A stretch of 64,000 nt of DNA from an uncultured bacterium (GTDB taxonomy: Bacteria; Actinomycetota; Coriobacteriia; Coriobacteriales; Coriobacteriaceae): assembly GCA_905215525.1 (NCBI GenBank), contig CAJMQJ010000010.1, forward strand, positions 12,180 through 76,179, read 5' to 3'. The position numbers and the translations under genes are program-made. A model generated the notes under the pieces. It saw only the letters and a list, made by a program, of their open reading frames with translations, made no database searches and was not told where the DNA came from. Positions 44,783-52,767 of this stretch are shown here, piece by piece (position 1 is the stretch's first letter; every line of letters begins with the position of its first letter).

Positions 44783-45970
44783 ATGTCGAGCCTCACCGGT
44801 AAGTCATTGAACCCTGTTATGAATCGCAGGAGCGTTATCGCGAGCGCAGCAGGTCTGGGGGCGATGTCCATTCTAGCTGGCTGCTCCTCCAACGGCGGCG
44901 ACAGCGGTTCCGCGTCGGGCGACGCTTCGTTTAAGATCGGCACCATCGGCCCGCTGACCGGCGCCAACGCGTCCTACGGCAAGTCCGTTACACAGGCTGT
45001 CGAGCTTGGCTGCAAGGATTTCTCGACTAAGGAGCTGCCGCTTGTCAGCAAGGCCGAGGACGACCAGGCGGACGGCGAGAAGGCCGTCAACGCCTTCAAC
45101 ACCCTGCTCGACTGGGGCATGCAGGCCCTCGTCGGTCCGACCACCACGGGTGCGTCGGTCGCCGTTGCCGCCGAGTGCGGCAACGACCCCGAGACGTTCA
45201 TGATCACCCCGTCCGCGTCCTCCGAGGACGTTACCAAGGGCAAGGATTGCGTCTTCCAGGTTTGCTTTACCGACCCCAACCAAGGTGTCAACGCTGCCAA
45301 GTTCCTGGCAGAGAAGTATGCGAACGAGAAGTTCGTGCTGTTCTATAACTCCGGCGACGCCTATTCTTCGGGCATCGCAGATTCCTTTAAGGCCCAGGCC
45401 GCTAAGTCTAAGCTTGAGATTGTCGACGAGGAGACCTTTAAGGACGACTCCGCCACGAGCTTTACCAACCAGCTGACCAAGGCCAAGCAGGCAGGCGCCA
45501 CCATGATCTTTGCGCCGATCTACTACACGCCGGCGTCCGTCCTGCTCAAGAACGCCAAGGACATGGGCTACGACGTCAAGATGATGGGCTGCGACGGCAT
45601 GGACGGCATCCTGGGCGTTGAGGGCTTCGACACCTCTCTTGCCGAGGGTCTGCTGCTCATGACCCCGTTCTCCGCCGACGACGAGAAGAATGCCGACTTC
45701 GTCAACGCTTACAAGGATAAGTACGGCGATACTCCCGACCAGTTTGCCGCCGACGCCTACGACGGCGTGCATGCTGTGGTCGAGGCTCTTAAGGAGGCCG
45801 GCCTGGGCGTCGACGCCGACCCCACCGAGGTTGCCGAGAAGCTTCCCGGGGCTATGCTCAAGATTACTGTTGACGGCCTGACTGGCAAGCTCTCCTGGAA
45901 CGACAAGGGTCAGGTCCAGAAGGACCCGACGGCGTACGTCATTACCGACGGCAAGTACGTACAGGCCTAA
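44783..45970 (+). CDS. Liv-type branched-chain amino-acid binding lipoprotein 2
   Basis: 395 residues, collinear with and strongly similar to the previous gene. The lipobox is LAGC with C34. Long identical stretches, such as the APIYYTPASVLLKNAKDMGYD block, indicate a fairly recent duplication. GAGAGGAGAG precedes the ATG. Differences cluster in the ligand-domain loops, so specificity may have diverged. It lies directly before the permease genes. Confidence 0.9.
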   Translation: MSSLTGKSLNPVMNRRSVIASAAGLGAMSILAGCSSNGGDSGSASGDASFKIGTIGPLTGANASYGKSVTQAVELGCKDFSTKELPLVSKAEDDQADGEKAVNAFNTLLDWGMQALVGPTTTGASVAVAAECGNDPETFMITPSASSEDVTKGKDCVFQVCFTDPNQGVNAAKFLAEKYANEKFVLFYNSGDAYSSGIADSFKAQAAKSKLEIVDEETFKDDSATSFTNQLTKAKQAGATMIFAPIYYTPASVLLKNAKDMGYDVKMMGCDGMDGILGVEGFDTSLAEGLLLMTPFSADDEKNADFVNAYKDKYGDTPDQFAADAYDGVHAVVEALKEAGLGVDADPTEVAEKLPGAMLKITVDGLTGKLSWNDKGQVQKDPTAYVITDGKYVQA

Positions 45971-46002
45971 TAGGCCGCCTTACATAGAGCGGTTTTGATC
46001 CC

Positions 46003-46063
46003 AAGCAGGGGAGGTTTTGGCCTTCCCTGCTTGCTTGGTATCTAGGGACGATGTAACGTCCCT
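46003..46063 (+). terminator. Two hairpins between binding protein and permease genes
   Basis: AAGCAGGGGAGG pairs with CCTTCCCTGCTT (46003-46032), and AGGGACG with CGTCCCT (46044-46063). Neither is followed by a strong T-run. They probably reduce permease expression relative to the binding protein. Confidence 0.5.
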
Positions 46064-46109
46064 GTTTCATACATCAACTGGAAACCTATTCGAAAGGGGG
46101 ATGTGGAAC

Positions 46110-46991
46110 ATGACGGTCTTTATCCAATACCTGGTCAACGGCCTGTCCATGGGCAGCGTCTACGCCATCATCGCGTTGGGCTACACCATGGTCTACGGTA
46201 TCGCCAAGATGCTCAACTTCGCTCACGGCGACGTCATCATGGTCGGTGCCTATGTCTCGTTCTGCGCCACGTCGTATCTCGGCCTCCCGGGCTGGGCATC
46301 TGTAATTCTCTCTTGTGTGGTCTGCACGGTTCTCGGTGTTCTCATCGAGGGTCTGGCATACAAGCCGCTGCGTCAGGCGGGCCCGCTGGCCGTTCTGATC
46401 ACGGCCATCGGCGTGTCCTACTTCCTGCAGAACGCCGCGCAGCTCCTGTGGGGCGCCACGCCCAAGAACTTTACTTCGCTCGTCACCTTCCAGGTGCCGG
46501 AGTTCTTGGCCAAGTTTAACGTAAGCGCCGTCTCGCTCGTCACCATCGTCGCCTGCCTGGTTATCATGGCCGGCCTGATGTTCTTTACAGGTAAGACCAA
46601 GATGGGCAAGGCCATGCGCGCCGTGTCCGAGGACAAGGCCGCCGCTCAGCTCATGGGCATCAACGTCAACCGCACCATCTCGATGACGTTTGCCATCGGC
46701 TCTGCCCTTGCCGCCATCGCCGGCGTGCTCCTGTGCTCCTACTCGCCGGTGTTACAGCCCACCACGGGCGCCATGCCTGGCATCAAGGCCTTCGACGCTG
46801 CCGTTTTCGGCGGCATCGGCTCCATCCCCGGTGCCTTTGTCGGCGGTATTCTCATCGGCATCATCGAGGCGATGGCTCAGGCTTACATTTCCACGAGCCT
46901 TGCCAACTCCATCGTCTTTGGTGTTTTGATTATCGTCCTGCTCGTCAAGCCTGCCGGCCTCTTGGGCAAGTACGTCCCCGAGAAGGTGTAG
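46110..46991 (+). CDS. livH: Branched-chain amino-acid ABC transporter permease LivH
   Basis: 293 residues, about eight membrane helices, with the LivH blocks GLSMGSVYAIIALGYTMVYG and LNFAHGD. AAAGGGGG at 46093-46100 fits the ATG at 46110. It is followed by livM with no gap. Confidence 0.92.
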   Translation: MTVFIQYLVNGLSMGSVYAIIALGYTMVYGIAKMLNFAHGDVIMVGAYVSFCATSYLGLPGWASVILSCVVCTVLGVLIEGLAYKPLRQAGPLAVLITAIGVSYFLQNAAQLLWGATPKNFTSLVTFQVPEFLAKFNVSAVSLVTIVACLVIMAGLMFFTGKTKMGKAMRAVSEDKAAAQLMGINVNRTISMTFAIGSALAAIAGVLLCSYSPVLQPTTGAMPGIKAFDAAVFGGIGSIPGAFVGGILIGIIEAMAQAYISTSLANSIVFGVLIIVLLVKPAGLLGKYVPEKV

Positions 46992-48080
46992 GTGAGCGTT
47001 ATGAAGTTCCTTAAAGACAAGCAGACGCGTCACGACTTTGTCACGTACGCCATGTGCATCGTGGCATTCGCCATCGTGTTCTTTATGCAGTCCAACCATA
47101 TGATCCCGCGCATGATCGCCGGTCAGCTGGTTCCCATCACGGCCTACATCGTTATGGCCATCTCGCTCAACCTCGTCGTCGGTATTGCGGGCGACTTGTC
47201 GCTGGGCCACGCGGGCTTTATGAGTGTCGGCGCCTATACGGGCATCGTTACCGCCGTCGCGCTGGAGAGCGCCGTTCCGTCCGATCCGATGCGCCTGATC
47301 ATCAGCATTGTGGTCGGCGCTATCGCTGCCGCCATCCTGGGCTTCTTGATCGGCATCCCGGTCCTTCGCCTGAGCGGCGATTACCTGGCTATCGTGACGC
47401 TGGCCTTTGGCGAGATCATCAAAGAGATCGTCACCTGCCTCATTGTGGGCGTCGATTCCCGCGGTCTGCACGTGATCTTTAACATCACGGGCAACTCTAC
47501 GATCGACGACCTGCACCTGCTTGAGGACGGCACCGCCATCATCAAGGGTGCCCAGGGCGCATCGGGCGTGTCGACCTATTCGACCTTCCTTGCCGGCGCC
47601 ATCCTGGTTATGGTCGCGCTCGTGATTGTACTCAACCTGGTTCGCAGCCGTACCGGCCGTGCCATCATGGCCGTGCGCGATAACAAGATTGCAGCCGAGT
47701 CCGTAGGCATCTCCGTCACCGAGTACCGCATGATCGCCTTCGTGGTTTCCGCTGCCCTCGCCGGTGCTGCCGGAGCTCTCTTCGGCGGTAACTTCTCGCA
47801 GCTCTCCGCCACCAAGTTCGACTTCAACACGTCGATCCTCATTCTGGTGTTCGTGGTCCTGGGCGGCCTGGGCAACATGCGCGGTTCCGTCATCGCGGCG
47901 GCGTTGCTCACGGTGCTTCCCGAGCTGCTCCGTCAGTTCTCGGACTACCGCATGCTCATCTACGCCATCGTGTTGATCCTGGTCATGATCTTTACCAACA
48001 ACCCGCAGCTCAAGGCGTTCTTCGCACGCATTAAGGACCGCTTTGCTTCCAAGAAGGAGGTGGCAGCCGATGCCCAGTAA
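46992..48080 (+). CDS. livM: Branched-chain amino-acid ABC transporter permease LivM
   Basis: 362 residues, about ten helices, with LivM blocks GDLSLGHAGFMSVGAYTG and GDYLAIVTLAFGEI. The GTG at 46992 directly follows the livH stop and has GAAGG five bases upstream. An ATG at 47001 is also possible. It overlaps livG by 11 bases. Confidence 0.9.
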   Translation: MSVMKFLKDKQTRHDFVTYAMCIVAFAIVFFMQSNHMIPRMIAGQLVPITAYIVMAISLNLVVGIAGDLSLGHAGFMSVGAYTGIVTAVALESAVPSDPMRLIISIVVGAIAAAILGFLIGIPVLRLSGDYLAIVTLAFGEIIKEIVTCLIVGVDSRGLHVIFNITGNSTIDDLHLLEDGTAIIKGAQGASGVSTYSTFLAGAILVMVALVIVLNLVRSRTGRAIMAVRDNKIAAESVGISVTEYRMIAFVVSAALAGAAGALFGGNFSQLSATKFDFNTSILILVFVVLGGLGNMRGSVIAAALLTVLPELLRQFSDYRMLIYAIVLILVMIFTNNPQLKAFFARIKDRFASKKEVAADAQ

Positions 48081-48930
48081 ATTTGAGCTCAACAAGGGTA
48101 AGATGGTCCCGTATCCTTCTGGCGCCATCGTTCCCGATCGCGATCTGGGCCAGCGCCCGGCACTCGAGTGCATCCACCTGGGCATTGAGTTCGGTGGCCT
48201 TAAGGCAGTCGACGACTTTAGCCTGACTATCGGCAAGACCGAGATCGCCGGTCTGATCGGCCCCAACGGTGCCGGAAAGACCACGGTCTTCAACCTGCTC
48301 ACCAAGGTGTATCAGCCCACGCACGGCACCATCCTGCTCGACGGTGAGGACACCTCGGGCAAGTCGGTCTACCAGGTCAACCGCATGGGCATTGCCCGTA
48401 CGTTCCAGAACATCCGCCTGTTCAACACCATGACGGTGGAGGACAACGTCAAGGTCGGTCTGCACAACCAGGAGCGCTATTCCGGTTTTGAGGGCGTGCT
48501 GCGCCTGCCGACGTACTGGAAGCACGAGAAGGCCGCCCATGAGCGTGCCATGGAGCTGCTCTCCATCTTTGATATGGAGCATCTGGCAAACGAACAGGCC
48601 GGCTCGCTGCCTTACGGCGCTCAGCGCCGCCTGGAGATCGTCCGCGCGCTTGCCACCAACCCCAAGCTGCTGCTGCTCGACGAGCCTGCCGCCGGCATGA
48701 ACCCGTCCGAGACCGCGGAGCTCATGGAGAACATCGTTAAGATTCGCGACACCTTTGGCATCGCCATCATGCTTATCGAGCACGACATGTCGCTCGTCAT
48801 GAATATTTGCGAGGGTATCTGCGTACTCAACTTTGGTAAGGTCATCGCCAAGGGCACGGCAGAGGAAATCCAGAACAACGACGCCGTTATCGAGGCATAT
48901 CTGGGCAAGCAGGATAAGGGGGAGAACTAA
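48070..48930 (+). CDS. livG: Branched-chain amino-acid ABC transporter ATPase LivG
   Basis: 286 residues. Walker A is GPNGAGKTT and Walker B is LLLLDEPAAGMNP. The signature motif reads LPYGAQRRLEI rather than LSGGQ, as is usual for LivG. GAAGGAGG at 48053-48060 sets the ATG at 48070, inside the end of livM. Confidence 0.92.
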   Translation: MPSKFELNKGKMVPYPSGAIVPDRDLGQRPALECIHLGIEFGGLKAVDDFSLTIGKTEIAGLIGPNGAGKTTVFNLLTKVYQPTHGTILLDGEDTSGKSVYQVNRMGIARTFQNIRLFNTMTVEDNVKVGLHNQERYSGFEGVLRLPTYWKHEKAAHERAMELLSIFDMEHLANEQAGSLPYGAQRRLEIVRALATNPKLLLLDEPAAGMNPSETAELMENIVKIRDTFGIAIMLIEHDMSLVMNICEGICVLNFGKVIAKGTAEEIQNNDAVIEAYLGKQDKGEN

Positions 48931-49644
48931 ATGGCAGAGCCGATGCTTTCCGTCTACAACATCAACGTCTGGTACGGCGCCATCCACGCCATCAAGGACA
49001 TCTCCTTTAACGTCAACGAGGGCGAGATCGTGGCTCTGATCGGTGCGAACGGTGCCGGCAAGTCCACAACGCTCAAGACCGTCTCGGGCCTGCTGCGCTC
49101 CAAGACCGGCTCCATCAAGTTTATGGGCGAGGACATTACTCATACGCCCGCCGATAAGCTGGTTGGTAAGGGCCTGGCCCAGGTGCCCGAGGGCCGTCGC
49201 GCCTTTTTGCAGATGACGGTCGAGGAGAACCTGGAGATGGGCGCCTACACGCAGCCCAAGTCCACGGTTGCTCCGGGCCTTGAGCGCGTCTACGAGCAGT
49301 TCCCGCGCCTGAAGGAGCGCCGTCGCCAAGTCGCCGGCACCCTTTCGGGCGGCGAGCAGCAGATGCTCGTTATGGGCCGCGCTCTTATGAGCAACCCCAA
49401 GCTGCTCATGCTCGACGAGCCTTCCATGGGCTTGGCGCCGATTCTGATTGAGCAGATCTTCCAGATTGTCGAGGATCTGCACAAGGCCGGTACCACGGTG
49501 CTTTTGGTCGAGCAGAACGCGCAGATGGCGCTCTCGATTGCCACGCGCGGCTACGTGCTCGAGACCGGCAAGATCACCATGACCGGCACGGGGCAAGAGC
49601 TTCTGCACGACGATAACGTCCGCAAAGCCTACCTGGGCGGTTAA
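48931..49644 (+). CDS. livF: Branched-chain amino-acid ABC transporter ATPase LivF
   Basis: 237 residues. Walker A is GANGAGKST, the signature LSGGEQQM, and Walker B LLMLDEPSMGLAP. It pairs with LivG to power uptake. It starts immediately after the livG stop, with GGGGGAG upstream, and ends the operon. Confidence 0.92.
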   Translation: MAEPMLSVYNINVWYGAIHAIKDISFNVNEGEIVALIGANGAGKSTTLKTVSGLLRSKTGSIKFMGEDITHTPADKLVGKGLAQVPEGRRAFLQMTVEENLEMGAYTQPKSTVAPGLERVYEQFPRLKERRRQVAGTLSGGEQQMLVMGRALMSNPKLLMLDEPSMGLAPILIEQIFQIVEDLHKAGTTVLLVEQNAQMALSIATRGYVLETGKITMTGTGQELLHDDNVRKAYLGG

Positions 49645-49647
49645 CTA

Positions 49648-49675
49648 GTTACGCGGTTTTACCAAACCGCGTAAC
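49648..49675 (+). terminator. Hairpin at end of liv operon
   Basis: GTTACGCGGTTT pairs perfectly with AAACCGCGTAAC. No T-run follows, so it may protect the message end or act with the following large hairpin. Confidence 0.5.
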
Positions 49676-49691
49676 GGCTTGACGCTGCAAG

Positions 49692-49788
49692 CCCGCCAGA
49701 GCGGCAATCTGCCTTTCAACTTCGGCGGCATGACCAGAAGGTCAATGCCGCCTCGTTTCAAGGCACCTTGTTCGCTCTGGCGGGTTTT
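49692..49788 (+). repeat. Nested 97-base stem-loop
   Basis: The outer arms CCCGCCAGAGCG (49692-49703) and CGCTCTGGCGGG (49773-49784) are perfect, followed by TTTT. A middle helix pairs TGCCTT with AAGGCA. The inner arms GGCGGCATGACC and GGTCAATGCCGCC cap it (49724-49752). It could be the true liv terminator or a structured RNA. Confidence 0.6.
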
Positions 49789-49843
49789 CGCTGTCGTTGC
49801 CAAAACATCGACGTTGTGGCAGATGCCAACGACTATTCCCTTT

Positions 49844-49912
49844 AAGTTGCGGTGGAATAGGGACTAAATGGGAGCCTCAGAGGTCAAAAGAGTCCTTATT
49901 CCACCGCAACTT
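49844..49912. repeat. 22-bp inverted repeat element upstream of cutC
   Basis: AAGTTGCGGTGGAATAGGGACT (49844-49865) and its near-complement at 49891-49912, 21 of 22 positions. Bases 49833-49839 (TATTCCC) can also pair with GGAATA in the left arm, giving an alternative fold. Confidence 0.65.
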
Positions 49913-49970
49913 CATGGGGGTGTGTGACAATGCCCGTCGGAAAACATCTGCTGTCTTTGGGGGTCTATCT

Positions 49971-50648
49971 ATGCTGTACGAGTTTTGTGCCGAGAACTTT
50001 GAGCGTGTGCCGGCGGCTATCGATGCCGGTGCTAAGCGCATCGAGTTGTGCGACAACCTTGCCGTCGGTGGTACCACGCCCTCGGCCGGCGTTATCAGCA
50101 CTACGGTCAGCTATGCTCACGAGCATGACGCGCGAGTGATGTGCATGATTCGCCCGCGTGGCGGTGACTTTCACTACAACCAGGACGAGCTGCGCATGAT
50201 GGAGATGGACTTGGGTCTTGCCGTGAGCGCCGGCGTTGACGGCCTGGTCTTTGGCTGCTGCAAGCCCTGTGCCGGCGGCTGGGCGCTCGACGAGCTCACC
50301 CTCGGCGCCCTCGTGATGGCTACGGGCTGCGCGACCGAGGAGTGCAAGCGCGGGGCCATCGATATCACCTTCCACATGGCCTTTGACCAGCTCTCGCCCG
50401 AGGCTCAGCTGGACGCCATTGACACACTCGCCGACTGCGGCATCACGCGCATCCTGACGCATGGTGGTGCTGCCGGAACGCCGATCGAGGACAACCTGGA
50501 GCACCTGTCGCGTCTTGTCGAGTATGCGGGCGACCGCCTGACCATCCTTCCCGGCGGCGGCATTTCTACGGCCAACCGCGATACCGTGGCGGCGGCATTG
50601 AGCGTCTCCGAGCTCCATGGCACCAAGATCGTGCCGCTGGAGGCGTAA
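49971..50648 (+). CDS. cutC: CutC family protein
   Basis: 225 residues, a TIM-barrel CutC protein (YEFCAENFERVPAAIDAGAKRIELCDNLAVGG, then MIRPRGGDF, LPGGGI). The family was named for copper homeostasis but its biochemical role is debated. TTTGGGGG lies before the ATG at 49971. An upstream in-frame stretch runs through the palindromes and is not coding. It is separated from the next gene by only three bases. Confidence 0.88.
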   Translation: MLYEFCAENFERVPAAIDAGAKRIELCDNLAVGGTTPSAGVISTTVSYAHEHDARVMCMIRPRGGDFHYNQDELRMMEMDLGLAVSAGVDGLVFGCCKPCAGGWALDELTLGALVMATGCATEECKRGAIDITFHMAFDQLSPEAQLDAIDTLADCGITRILTHGGAAGTPIEDNLEHLSRLVEYAGDRLTILPGGGISTANRDTVAAALSVSELHGTKIVPLEA

Positions 50649-50651
50649 CCC

Positions 50652-51449
50652 GTGGCGCTGGTATTTGACGTTCAGCAGGCGAACGGTAAGCCCGACGACA
50701 ACCGGCGCCCTGGCGCCGCGTGCCCCTTTTGCGATACCGAGGAACTTGCCGATATCATCCAGCGCGATGGTGACTGCATCTGGCTCGAGAATAAGTTCAA
50801 GACCTTGCGGGCCACCCGTCAGACCGTATTGATCGAGTCTGCCAACCACGACGCCGACCTGGCGACCTATGAACCGGATGAGCTGCATCATGTGATGCGG
50901 TTTGCCCTGGGCTGTTGGCAGCAGATGCTCGATTCCCAACAGTACCGCAGTGTGCTCATGTACAAGAACAAAGGCCCGCTTTCGGGCGGCAGCCTCGTCC
51001 ATCCACACATGCAGATTGTGGGTCTGGAGCGGGAGGACGGTTATGCAGCACTAGCCCCCGCCAATTTCGAAGGCATCAATGTTTGGCAACAGGGGAGAAT
51101 CTCGGTCAATATCTCAACCGAACCGATCATGGGGTTCTTTGAGATCAACGTTTCAGCCCCGCAGGGAATCGCCGCCAGCGATGACGCACGAGACCAAGCC
51201 GAGGCGGATCTCTTTGCCGATGCGATCCAGGTAGCTCTGCGCTATATCCTAAACGGGCACCACGGTGGTCGCGCAGAGTCGTACAACTTGTTCTTCTATC
51301 ACCTGGGCGGTCGGACCATTGCCAAGGCGCTGCCGCGTTGGGTGGTTTCGCCCTACTTTGTCGGCTATCGTTTGGCCCAAGTCAATGCCGAGACGACGCT
51401 CGATATCGATGCTGAGCGTCTGCGTGCGCATCTGGAAACGCTCGTATAG
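50652..51449 (+). CDS. DUF4931 GalT/HIT-like protein
   Basis: 265 residues resembling galactose-1-phosphate uridylyltransferase-like DUF4931 proteins. A CPFC (24-27) zinc-like site lies at the start, and the HIT-type nucleotide-transfer motif HPHMQI is near 118-123. The GTG at 50652 follows the cutC stop. Activity is not established. Nucleotidyl transfer or hydrolysis is likely from the HIT motif. Confidence 0.75.
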   Translation: MALVFDVQQANGKPDDNRRPGAACPFCDTEELADIIQRDGDCIWLENKFKTLRATRQTVLIESANHDADLATYEPDELHHVMRFALGCWQQMLDSQQYRSVLMYKNKGPLSGGSLVHPHMQIVGLEREDGYAALAPANFEGINVWQQGRISVNISTEPIMGFFEINVSAPQGIAASDDARDQAEADLFADAIQVALRYILNGHHGGRAESYNLFFYHLGGRTIAKALPRWVVSPYFVGYRLAQVNAETTLDIDAERLRAHLETLV

Positions 51450-51479
51450 CAAGACTAACACCCACGTAATGCGGACAGC

Positions 51480-52478
51480 CTAGCGCGCCATGGCGTCGCG
51501 GCCAGCCTCGACCCGCTTGCGCTGGGCGGCGCGCTCCTCGCCGGTCAGGCGCTCAAAGAGGTGTCCGATAATTGAGGCCAACACCTGCTGAAACAGCGTG
51601 CCGCACATGACGGGGAATACCACTTCGCCGGGAAAATACTGCGTGGCGATGACGGCACCCGAAGAGATGTTGCGCATGCCGCAGGTAAAGCACATGGTGG
51701 TCGTCTCGCTATACGGCAGGTGCAGGGCACGGGCGATCAGGACGCCGGTGATAAAGCCGCTGATGGCGAACACCAGAATAAAGAGGGCGACTTCCAAGCG
51801 CACCGCGTTCATGTGCAGCACGTACTCGCTCATGGCAGTGGAGTTGGATGCGATGACGCCCATCATCATGAACTTGCAGGCGGGCGAGAGCGCGGGAGAG
51901 AGTTTCTCGTGGCCCCAGCCGCGCGTGAGTTCATTGATGACAATACCGAGCACAGCGGGGATGGCGATCATAAAGGCCATGTTCTGCATCATGCTCGGCA
52001 CGTCGATCGAGACGGTGGCGCCCAGCAGGAGCTTGAGCGTAAGCGGAATCGTCACAGGTGAGATGACCGAGGACGTCAGGATGATGGTGAGCGCGAGCGG
52101 GCCGTTGCCGCCGAACATGCTAATCCACATAAAGGCGGTGACTGCCACGGGTACGCTGTATTCGAGCACGATGCCGCAGACAAGGTTTGGGTTGGAACCA
52201 AAGAGCAGTGAGCCCATGGCATACGCCGCAATGGGGATGATCACAGCCGAGACAAATAACGCCAAAATCAGATGCAGGGGACGGCGGAATACCTCAGCCA
52301 CCTGGTGAAAGGTGTTGCTGAGCGCACCTTGAAACGTCATAAAAGCAAACAAGGTGGGAACGATGGGTTTGAGCACGCCGATCTGCTGGGGAAAGAGCAC
52401 GCCGAGCGTCACGCAAATCGGAACGATGACCTGCATGTGCCCCGCGAGAAACTTGCCCAGTCCAACCCATTGCTTCAT
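51480..52478 (-). CDS. BASS-family (bile acid:sodium symporter-like) transporter
   Basis: 332 residues, about nine helices, of the bile acid:sodium symporter superfamily (EYSVPVAVTAF, TCGMRNISSGAVIA). Bacterial members carry varied organic anions, so bile acids should not be assumed. GGGAG upstream of the ATG at 52478 is rather distant. Confidence 0.8.
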   Translation of the reverse strand: MKQWVGLGKFLAGHMQVIVPICVTLGVLFPQQIGVLKPIVPTLFAFMTFQGALSNTFHQVAEVFRRPLHLILALFVSAVIIPIAAYAMGSLLFGSNPNLVCGIVLEYSVPVAVTAFMWISMFGGNGPLALTIILTSSVISPVTIPLTLKLLLGATVSIDVPSMMQNMAFMIAIPAVLGIVINELTRGWGHEKLSPALSPACKFMMMGVIASNSTAMSEYVLHMNAVRLEVALFILVFAISGFITGVLIARALHLPYSETTTMCFTCGMRNISSGAVIATQYFPGEVVFPVMCGTLFQQVLASIIGHLFERLTGEERAAQRKRVEAGRDAMAR

Positions 52479-52639
52479 ATGCGCTTGTGACTCCCTTTGC
52501 TCGTGAATCCGTTTTGAATGGATATGCTAGACGCTTGCATGCGTCCGTGCGTCAGAAACGCTCGATTATTTCGAGGCTATTACCGCCCTCGTTTATCGAA
52601 ACCGCGGCGTGCTGGACGTTGTGCGTCCGCGCTGCACGG

Positions 52640-52645
52640 TATAAT
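52640..52645 (+). promoter_or_regulatory. Consensus -10 of the recJ-rel operon
   Basis: TATAAT, preceded by TTGTGC at 52619-52624 (15-base spacer, short). Transcription would start near 52652, giving a leader that contains the small frame at 52702. Confidence 0.5.
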
Positions 52646-52701
52646 AAATCCGTTCAACAGATCTGCCTGCCGAAGCGGGCATACACAGAGGACTCATCGC
52701 T

Positions 52702-52767
52702 ATGAACCGTGAGAGGTATCGCGGCGACCTGCCCCTATCGGGGGTGGGCGCCTATGTCATCGCTTAA
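52702..52767 (+). CDS. Putative 21-residue leader peptide overlapping recJ start
   Basis: ATG at 52702 with AGAGGA 10 bases upstream, ending TAA at 52767, 14 bases inside the recJ-fusion start (ATG 52754) in a different frame. The better ribosome site belongs to this small frame, while the recJ ATG has only GGGGTGGG. The peptide begins MNRERYRGDL. Translational coupling is likely. The peptide itself may have no function. Confidence 0.45.
   Translation: MNRERYRGDLPLSGVGAYVIA

Noticed and set aside
46752..48305. Open frame of 517 codons on the minus strand
   Set aside because: Antisense to livH, livM and livG. His/Asp-rich composition with no recognisable domain.
51480..52478. Specific bile-acid importer
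   Set aside because: Although the organism is probably intestinal, bacterial BASS proteins carry many organic anions and there are no bile-acid enzymes next to it.
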